Assembly: GCA_021495925.1 (NCBI GenBank)
Contig: JAKEKT010000136.1
Location: 1 to 64,000, forward strand
Length of the DNA stretch: 64,000 nt
Reading direction: 5' to 3'
Origin: Diplodia intermedia
Taxonomy: Eukaryota; Ascomycota; Dothideomycetes; Botryosphaeriales; Botryosphaeriaceae
Below are positions 53,142 to 61,467 of the stretch, one piece after another (the stretch's first letter is position 1; each line of letters opens with the position of its first letter). Made by a program: the position numbers and the translations under genes. Under the pieces are notes generated by a model. It did no database searches, was not told where the DNA came from, and worked only from the letters and a program-made list of their open reading frames with translations.

Positions 53142-54903
53142 ATGGCGGGCATCGACGTGTTTTTGCTCGGACAGGGCAAGAGCCCAACCCAATCCTTTGA
53201 GCTCGACGGATTGAAAAGTCTGGATGATCTCCGCGCCGCCGTGTTGAAAAGGTTCGCCATTCTGGCGGAGAGAGGTAAAGTGGGAGCCCGTTCCGGCCTG
53301 TAAGCACATGCTGATGATTCGTCTAGCAGAAGTGCGCTTCTTTTGCGGGTCCGAGGAAGTGCAAGACCTGGGAGAAATAGAGCATGGACGTGTCGGGGTT
53401 GCCGTCGGCCGCAATGGAGTAAGAGATCCCGAGGGACCGACAGGCGTCCCGATTTTTGGCAACTACTTCGACATTTACCCCGACCATGTCGGCAACTATC
53501 GAGGGCTCTTCGAGAGATACGGGGGCGTTATCAAGGTCTGCAATATGGGGCGAACCTTTTACCTGACCAACGAACCTGAGGTGGCCAGGTTTGTTTTCAG
53601 AGACGGCGACTACTTTACCAAGGCGCCGACGTCTCCAGGCCACCCGCTCCATGGGATCGAGGACCCGAGTGCACTGTTCCTCTGCGACACGGAATCGCCG
53701 GCTTGGAAGGAAGCCCACAAATTCCTTCCGCCCAGCATGTCACCGAAGGCGATGCGGCACCACATGCCCATGATAACGGACGCCGTGACAGCATCTTTCA
53801 ACGTGCTGGACCAAACAGAGACCACGGGCCAGGCCTTCAACGTGTTCAAGTTCGCAGGCAAGCTGGCGTCTCAAATCTCAGCAAAGCTGGTGCTCGGCAT
53901 TGACCTGCACCACTTCGATTCGCTCGAGACGCCGCTGCATCGGATGATGGCTCTCATTGAACGCGCAGTGATGCTGAACACCCGCTTGCAAGTGAGGGGG
54001 AAGCTTTACTCGTACCTGCCGTTCGGTGCGTCCCCCATTCGTCTCCCCAAACAACGCAGCTGACCGCAACCAGGGGCCCCGGCACTCCTCCGACAGAGCC
54101 TGAGGGAGGTGTACGGCTACATTGACCAGGCGATCCTAGACTGCGACCACGACGGCGCGCCCAGCTTGCCCCTGCAGGCGGCGGCCGTTGGGTCGACCTC
54201 GCTCGTCGACTACATGCTCCGCGCAACGGACGGGTCCGGTCAGAAGATGACAAGCCGCTATGTGCGCGGGAACACGCTCGTGCTGCTCGGGGCGGGCTTC
54301 ATCACCAGCTCGGCGTTTCTATCCTGGCTGATCTACTCGCTCGTCGTCTACCCCGGCACGCAGGCGCGCCTGCTGCAGGAGCTGGTCGACCACGGCGCGG
54401 CGCCCGGCAAACGGTGGACATACGAGGAGATCCACGCTATGCCCTTTCTCGACGGCTTCGTCAAGGAAACCCAGCGCGTGCATAGCCCGTCCTTCCAACC
54501 CGCTCGCAACGCCCGTCGGGACGTCATCCTCCCCGGCGGCTGGAGGCTGCCTAAGGGCGCCATCATCATTCCCAGCCTACCCCACCTGCACACGAACCCC
54601 GACCACTGGAGCGATCCGTACCGCTTCGATCCCGATCGCTGGGCGACGGACCGCGTCAAGGATCGGCACCGCTCCGCGTACGTACCGTTCGCGGCGGGCG
54701 CGCGGGGGTGCATTGGCTTCAATGCGGCGCTGCTGGAAGCAAAGGTCGCGCTCGCCGAGCTAGTCTACCGGTACGCGTTCGCCGACGCGAGCGAGGCCGC
54801 GGTGGAGTACGACCCCGAGTTCAACAACATCAGGCCATCGAACTTCTATGCCACGGCTACCCGGAGAACGGCCTGGCCGGCGCGGACCGGGGCGCCTCGC
54901 TGA
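53142..54903 (+). CDS. cytochrome P450 with N-terminal non-membrane domain
   Basis: Exons 53142..53274, 53327..54025 and 54074..54903; 553 residues. Heme loop FAAGARGCIG (Cys490), ExxR in FVKETQRV, I-helix region LLGAGFITSSA, and an RFDPDRW motif before the heme site. GPTGVPIFGNYFDIYPDH, SPAWKEAHKFLPPSMSPKA and LVLGIDLHHFDS match a group of fungal P450s. The first 90 residues have no membrane helix. Instead FLLGQGKSPTQSFELDGL, KSLDDLRAAVLKRFAIL and VRFFCGSEEVQDLGEI look like a small beta-grasp (ubiquitin/PB1-like) fold; that fold call is inference. I-helix Ile-Thr replaces the usual acid-Thr pair, which may alter oxygen activation. Divergent from cytochrome b5. Without the first two exons the protein would start inside this extra domain. 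Substrate unknown. Confidence 0.85.
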
Positions 54904-55814
54904 GGTTGCGCAACCGTGGTTTGGTTCTCACTTAAGTCGAGGTGTGACGAGCGTCGCGCTGTGTCCTCTGTCTCACCTGGAGACTGGCAACGCTGGAACC
55001 GCTCCTCAGATGCGGTGAGTAAGGAGTTACGTAGATCGGGGCTCGGCATGGCCGGCTGTTGTTCGTTTGATGAATTTACTCCGAGTTTCCTTTTGCATTC
55101 ACTGTTTACACTTGGTATTATCGTTGTAACCGTGGAAGATGACGGCGGCGGAGGGGAGCAAATGGCGGCGAGGCGAATGCCCAGCGGACACGACGGGTGC
55201 AAGGCTGGGTACAGCGAGCAGCGCGGTTGCTGGCTGGCGGCCATGGGTGAGCCTGTGGGCGCAAGCACCGAAGGCGCTGCGCTGTCGGCAGTCGTGTCTG
55301 GTGCGGATGGTCAATGGGGATGGAGAGCGGGAAGGAAGCAAGCCCAAAAGGTCACTTAGCGGTGCCGCCGAGGTTGAGCTGGGCTGTGATGCTGCGGCTG
55401 CAGGTGCGTGGTGGCGCCAAGCCCGACGTCGTCGCCGTGCGGACGAGAGTCGCGAGGTTGCGGAGGGCGGGGGCGGAGGGAGGAAGGTACTCGTGGCGCA
55501 GTGCGGCGCTCGTGATGCAGCGTGGCTTGCGCCTGCAGATTTATTACTGTCTCCGAGCCGCGAATCAGCGTTCACCCGTCACAACTGTCAAGGTGCCCAA
55601 TATCAGCGACAGGTCGTCCCGCATGTCAAAACATCAGCAACAGCACTGCGCTCGCCCCGCCCGCCCGCCTGCTCACTTCTTTGCTCTGCCCGCCAGCTCG
55701 CCGCGACCGTCACGCACAGCCGCCAATGCCCATCACCAGCAGCACAGCGTCTCCAGCCCCCTACCTGCGCCCGCCGTTTTTCAACGAATTTTACTTATTC
55801 TAATGAATGAGCTG
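54904..55814. other. intergenic, nothing recognised
   Basis: About 900 bases between the P450 and the converging nuclease-like gene. Frames on the + strand reach 223 codons but are low-complexity and unsupported. Confidence 0.45.
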
Positions 55815-57209
55815 TTAGGTAGCGACGGGCATGCACAAGACGGACTCGTAGAACCAGGAGCGGTACGTCGACTGGGCCCATTGGGCCAGGTACTGCAGCG
55901 TGGCCACGATCTGGTAGACGCCGAGGTCCGTCATGGTGTCGCCGAACATGATCTTCCGCCAAAGGACCTTCAAGTGGGATGAGCATCTTCACACACGAAG
56001 ACGTGGCGGCAATGGCACTTACAGTCTGACTGCTGGTATCGCGGGTGGCGGCGAGGAAGTTCCACTCATGTCCTTGCACGACAATGAGCGGCAAAAACTC
56101 CGGGACGTGGTTCCGCCACTCCTCCTTCCAGCTGTACTGCACCAGCTGCTCCAGCCGGTTGAGCTGAGAGGCGACCCAAACACCCAGTTGCAGCTGTGCG
56201 GCGTCCCAGTCCTGGCCGGGGCGCTTGGTCTCGATGCTGAGGGCGATAGGGGCGGCGATGAGCGGCGCGTGCGTCGTCTGGTTGATGGAGAGGGCTTCGG
56301 AGCGCGACTCAAGCACGACGCGGCGCATGCAGTCGATCTCGGCGGGATTGGGGCGCAGGCAGAGGACAAAGTCAACCATCTTGGACCGCATCTTCTCGCT
56401 GGCGCGGAGCGAGGGGACCAGGCTCCGCGGCTCGATCTGCGCCGAGTTGCTACACCACCCATTAGCCCGGAAGCGTTGCGGCAGCAATTATACTTTATGC
56501 TCCGCTTACCAGTTCATAAAACGGGTGCGCTGCTTGAAGGACGGATTGTAGAGGGCCAGGTCCAGCACGGCGGTGTGCACGCGACCGTTCCATTCCGCCT
56601 CGCAGTGATCGCCGTTGGAGCAATCGTGGGCGAGCTCAACAATCTTCCGGACGGCGTCGAGAGGGGGGACGGGGCCGAGGGCAGCGCGTTTGGATGCGTC
56701 TTCGAAGTGGAAGTCGTCGTACTCGTCGGCGAGCTCGGGTTTCTGCGTCGGGTCGGTCGTCAGCGTCAGCGCGCGCGGGCAGTGAAGATGCGCACCAGTG
56801 AATCGGCCAGCACGGCCCGCCCACACTTGAAAGCGGATATGCGTCTCACCATGGCCTTGAGGGCGGGCGGCAGCTGGTCGTGGGCGAAGTCGCGGGCGAC
56901 GATGGGGTCTTGGGCGAGCAGGGTGTCGTTCAGGCGCCGCACCGAGTGGCTGTGGCTTGACTGCGAGTCTGTCGTGGAGGGCGTGTGGCGACGCTTGCGG
57001 GGCGGGCGCGGCGTGGGCTCGTCGTCGTGGTCGGTGCGGCGGGGGCGTTTGGCCGGGCTGTCGTCGCTGCGGGTGTCATCGGCCATGGGGCGGCGCCGCT
57101 TGCGTCCGGGCGGCGACGGCGACGGCGAGGCTGGCGGCGACGGGAGGCTATCGAGCCAGCGGAGCACGCTGGCGGACGACGACGACAGTGATGAGGATTG
57201 CGAGCGCAT
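55815..57209 (-). CDS. PD-(D/E)XK nuclease-like fungal protein
   Basis: Exons (complement) 55815..55967, 56023..56449, 56510..56742 and 56796..57209; 408 residues. The N-terminus has a VLRWLDSLP helix and a basic KRRR-rich disordered part. The core has KMVDFVLCLRP, then ALSIETKRPG (the E-x-K half of the nuclease motif), AQLQLGVWVASQ, IVVQGHEWNFLAAT and VLWRKIMFGDT…LGVYQIVATLQYLAQW. This architecture is a widespread, mostly uncharacterised fungal family with a PD-(D/E)XK nuclease-like fold, often found near repeats and accessory DNA. Splicing was set from the family's order of motifs, and the joined length is divisible by three. Whether it cuts DNA is not known. It converges on the P450 side and marks the change to repeat-type DNA on the right. 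Confidence 0.8.
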
Positions 57210-57369
57210 TCGGCCTGTGCGGCGATGCGGGAGCGATGCGAGCGGCGGAGATCGGTGGTGGTGCGGAGGTCGTGCGGAGCTGAGGCGGGGAAGAAACAGC
57301 CGGTCGCCGCATGACAACAGCGATTTTCGAAAAACCTCGGCTTCGTCCCGTTGGCCTAGCAACCCACTA
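57210..57369. promoter_or_regulatory. promoter region of the nuclease-like gene
   Basis: Short GC-rich upstream region; nothing specific recognised. Confidence 0.3.
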
Positions 57370-57462
57370 TAAAATTTAACCACTACTATATACTAACCTT
57401 ATCTTCATATTATTAATAAGATATATAAAATAGCTATATAATTCTATTTAACTACTTATCGA
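57370..57462. repeat. short AT-rich patch
   Basis: About 93 bases of almost pure A/T with TATA and TTAATA runs inside otherwise GC-rich DNA. It resembles the large AT-rich tract at 63.2-64 kb in composition and may be a small RIP relic. Confidence 0.55.
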
Positions 57463-57768
57463 CTGGTGCTCGGATTACCGTCGCCGATGCTGGGTGTTGT
57501 GTTGCTGCCGTTGGCACGCTATTCCAAATCCGTACGTAGCGTGCGGCTGGTCTTGGCGCGAAGGATCGATTACTTGGCTCCACAGCCAGACCCGCCCCCG
57601 CCTTCCTCCACCCGCCCCCGCACGGGCGCGACGCCGCTTCGGACCTGGACTCGGACTGTCCTGGAGGGAGCCCGCAAAGAAAATGTCTCGAAGCCAAGCT
57701 TCGATGACAGGGCGGCGCGACATGATAGTCGATGGATGGTGGGTTGAGTGAGTCGAGGTTGGAATGAC

Positions 57769-58145
57769 ACGACGCGACGCGACGCGACGCGACACGAGGT
57801 CGTTGCTGCACCAACCGATGATGTCATTGAGGGTCACGTGCACTCGCGTCAAAGCGGGGAAGCAGACGTGTCTGATACACCAGCCACCTCCATTTCTCCC
57901 TCTGCACTCGTCCACCTCCTTTCCTTATTCCACTCTCCTCCACCCGCCATCTCCCCACCTTCCATCTTCCATCTACTACGTTGCATCTCTGCCGCTTATA
58001 ATCGTCTCAGCGAAGTAGTCGTCATCTATCGCTTCTTGTTGCAGCGCGTTTACTGACAAGTACAGGTTTTCGTCTTTCCCGCCGACTCGCAGCGCGTTCC
58101 TTCCATCTCCCGCGTCTCCCGCGTCTCCCGCGTCTCCCGCGTCTC
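57769..58145. repeat. two microsatellites: GACGC pentamer and CTCCCGCGT nonamer
   Basis: GACGC repeats four to five times at 57769..57795, and CTCCCGCGT repeats about four times at 58106..58145. The region between is pyrimidine-rich on the + strand, as in fungal promoters. No gene identified between 57463 and 58714. Confidence 0.75.
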
Positions 58146-58190
58146 TGCTCCGCCAGCTAGAGGTCAGTTCCCCGCTCTCTAAACAATCAA

Positions 58191-58247
58191 AGCCAAGGCT
58201 GCTAGCGTATTCGACGATGAATCCGAAAGCCTGGTCGGGTGGTTGGG
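58191..58247 (+). repeat. leader hairpin motif, copy D
   Basis: CCAAGGCT (58193..58200) and AGCCTGG (58228..58234) pair around a 27-base loop that itself contains an ATTC / GAAT inverted repeat; GGGTGG follows. Sits 399 bases before copy C, much as copy A precedes copy B by 344. Confidence 0.55.
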
Positions 58248-58589
58248 GTAGGTAGCGGTGTCGTCGCACCCTCGCTTGGCGGGCTGGCAGACTGACGATA
58301 ACGCAAGGGCACAACCGCTGGGGGTCTGTAGGGATCTGTTCCTTAACAGGTCACGTTCTACGAGTCCTCTGCGTCGCTGCGGGTGTGGAGAGCGACTTTG
58401 AGCAGGCTGGGTAACGCCGGCCTGTAGGGACCTAAACTGAGAGGGTCACCGTTCATAGAATCCTCCCATTGGCAGCACGCGGAGAGACCATCGTGAGCAG
58501 GCCATGCTTCGTGCACCTGGTATGAGTTTTGGATGCTCTGGACACTTTTCCGTCAGCTGTGTCGCCGGCCCGTCTTCGCGAGAGTGCGG

Positions 58590-58640
58590 AGCCAAGGCTG
58601 CTCGGAACCTCAACGGTTCGCAAAGCCTGGGTGGGGGGGT
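58590..58640 (+). repeat. leader hairpin motif, copy C
   Basis: CCAAGGCT (58592..58599) and AGCCTGGG (58624..58631) enclose an inner stem GAACC (58605..58609) / GGTTC (58615..58619); GTGGGGGGG follows. Downstream are GCTAAC (branch-like) and TTGCAG (58698..58703), so the element sits at a probable 5'UTR exon end or intron just before the ATG at 58715. Confidence 0.6.
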
Positions 58641-58714
58641 TTCCCGGCGTGGCATCGCCCGCCAGGGGGCATATTCTTCTCAGAAAGCTAACATGCATTG
58701 CAGGGTCATGGGCC

Positions 58715-60708
58715 ATGGCTTCTTCTAACTCTGAGGTGGTCGGCACAACAGCAGCTTCGAAAGCCTTGGCCGAGGACACCCTCTGCTGCGTGCAGTGGAA
58801 GTCGGAAGCGGGCCATGTCGGGTGTCTTATATCCACATTTGGCGCGACGTCATGCCGCGTCTCTTGCAAGATCGGCTTCGACAGTACAAGCCAGGAGGCA
58901 GTTTTTCGCATCTCCGTACCCGTTGCTCTCAAGGCATCCCCGGACAACCAGAAAACCCCTTTCTTCATTATCATCGATCCCCAGCATGTCTCCCACTTGC
59001 ATCGCCTGGCGTTGGATTACAGCGAGGCAACCCAGACATGTGTCAGCGACCTCGTGGCGCATTCCAATCTCTGCGCGTCATCCACGGACGTCATCGCGCT
59101 CCAGTTCCTCCTAAAGCAGCCTGGCATGGTGGTCGGGCCTCGGGGAACAACGAGCATCGAACCCCGTGGGGCCGGCGGGGCTCTCAAGATTCTCCAATGC
59201 CTCCATGCTCTTTCGTCCGCCACAACCCTCACCGTCTTCCTGCCGAAGAGCGAAGCGCTCGTCGAGCGTATCGGCGAGCTAAGCACCATTGCACCAACCG
59301 GTGTGCTCCGGTCGCGCGAGACATCCGCGCTTGCCACTCTGTATCGCGGCGTGGGCGGAATGGACGTAGGCGCACTGCTCGGCGCTTTTCGTCAGCCGCC
59401 CACGTACGAGGAAGTTGCAAGGACGACAGAACAACCCCGTGTCCGTAAGTATACCCCGGCAAAAAGCAGTGTAGAGTTCCTCCACTCGCAACGCTAACCC
59501 CCACTCCTCTTCAAGGGCCCTCCACGTCCGTCTCGGGTCCGGCATTGGGCAAGCGCAGGCGGACCGATCAAGAGCAAGAGGAAGGCGTTCTCCGTGCCAG
59601 AGCGTGGATGGAGAGGATGGAGCAGCAGCAGTCCGACCTTGGCGCCAGCCTGTCGGTGCTCCGCGCTGAGATGACCAGAATGCGGAGAGGGAGGGAGAGG
59701 GCTCGGTCCGCTGCGCCGCCCGAGTTTTGGAGCACTCGCCCGGTCACCCGCTCCGTCAGCGCCCGCCCGGAGGCTGCTGCACTGGACGAGGTGCAGCGCT
59801 ACTTGCAGCAGATGCACGCCCAGGTTGAAGCCATGGAACACGAGATGGACGTCCGGCTCGGCGCTATGGAGCAGCAGCAGCAGCAGCGCGTGCACAGCGA
59901 AGCGGCTGCTGGTCAGGCGTCTTCACAACCACAGCAGCAGCAACAATGCCCTCCAGCAATGCCGTTGCCCACCTCCCAGCAGACTGCCGGCGTCCCGCCA
60001 CCCCGCGATCTGCCCCCACGAACCCCGAACCCGGCCCCGCGGCACCAAAGCAGCAGTCCCCACGCGCCATGGTCCCAATTCTCCGACGCCGACCGCCTCA
60101 ACGCCCTGGCAGACGAAGAAGCCGGCGCCGCCGCCCCCGCCCTCGCCACCATCGACTCGGACGAAGAGGCCGCCGCCGCCCATGCGCAGCACGAAGCCGC
60201 CCGCGCCCTCTCCCAGCGCCGCCTCTTCGCCGACCTCGTCGCCTGGCTGCGCGGCGCGCGGTCCCTCTCCGCCTCCTGCAACAACGTCCACGCCCACCCG
60301 GACGAGCGCCTGCGCACCCGGCTCGCCGCGCTCGGCCGCTTCGCCGCCGTCGGCAACGTCACCGCCTTCGACGCCTGCCGCGCCTGGTGCTCCGCCCTGA
60401 TGTTCTACCTGCACGGCGATGACGCGGAGGAACAGCCGCAGCCGCAGCCGCTGGACCCTCGCGGCCTCGTGGCCGACCTCGCCGCCCTGCTGCGCTGGGC
60501 CGATGGGCGCCGCCGCGCGTGCGACGTGTGCGAAGGCCCCGTGAGGGACGACTTTGCCCGGCTCGGTGCCGCCGCGCGCTGTGCGGCCGAGGCGGCGGAG
60601 GGGGGAGCGGATGGCGGCGGCGTGGAGGCAGCCGTGGCGGCGTATGAGCGGCAGAGGGACGTGTGCGTTGCGAGGGTGCTGACGTTGTCTGGCAGCGAGG
60701 GGAGATAG
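58715..60708 (+). CDS. intact member of an unnamed fungal family (N-terminal beta domain, PPxY, coiled coil)
   Basis: Exons 58715..59444 and 59516..60708; 640 residues, intron GTAAGT…TTCAAG. The N-terminal 220 residues look like a folded beta-rich domain (LISTFGATSCRVSCKIGF, VFRISVPVAL, FFIIIDPQHV, LQFLLKQPGMVV, LKILQCLHAL). Then a PPTYEEV motif near 227 (PPxY class, a possible WW-domain ligand), a basic GKRRR, a predicted coiled coil with Gln runs (YLQQMHAQVEAMEHEMDV), a Pro/Gln linker and a helical C-terminus (LVAWLRGARSL, LRTRLAALGRFAAVG, DLAALLRWADG). I recall similar proteins as an expanded, unnamed group in some sordariomycetes, but cannot name a function. The ATG at 58715 follows a likely 5'UTR intron; an earlier ATG at 58708 is out of frame. 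The decayed gene at 5609..6744 is a paralogue. Confidence 0.65.
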
Positions 60709-61467
60709 AGGAAGATGAAGAAGACGAGGACGAACCAGTGGATGGGGGCGGGGGGCTGTGCTGGATTTCTTGGTGTATGTGGCAGGCGGTTGGAGTTCGT
60801 GTGCTTTGGATGGATGGCGACCTGGTATGATACCCATGACGGCTTTTCTTGTTTTCTTTCAAGCGCAATACCCCCAGATACCGGCGTACTCATAGATGGA
60901 TACATTATATTCGTACACCTGCCTATCAGTGTCGGGCGTACCCAACCGCGCCACATACCTTCGACCGCTTTCCTTCCGCCGCTTCGACCGCCACTCGTTG
61001 CACCGCCCTGTCTCGAGATGTGAGCCCGAATTGAGCGTCGACCGAGAGGATGTACATCGCCCTGCCCACGATCCCACTCGCCTTGGGGTGGTTCGCGGAG
61101 CGCCTAGGGGCGAACAACGAGACTCAAAATCCACCACAAAAAAATTTCCCAAAAAAAAAGATCCGACTTCACATCTTCGCGGCGGGTTTCGCAGCTGGGC
61201 TACTAACCAAGCGGGCCAATCGGGAGGTTCGGCGTTGCGGCTCCGGCTAAGCGAGCGCACCAACTTAGCGTTCCGAGCGTTCCAAGCAAATCCCTACGGC
61301 CCAAGACACCCCAAACCCCTGCGACGCTACCGAGCACCAGCCCCGCATCGGCTTAGCGCACTCCAACGCATTCCTCCAACGATCCGTCCGAGTGCTGGAC
61401 GTGCAGTAAGTTCTAGACCCGGCTTCGCCGATCGTCGCAAGGCCAATGACTGACGCAAGTGATAGCC
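60709..61467. other. intergenic, nothing recognised
   Basis: About 760 bases between the family gene and the helicase-like gene. Contains short A runs (61137..61159) and no supported gene. Confidence 0.45.
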
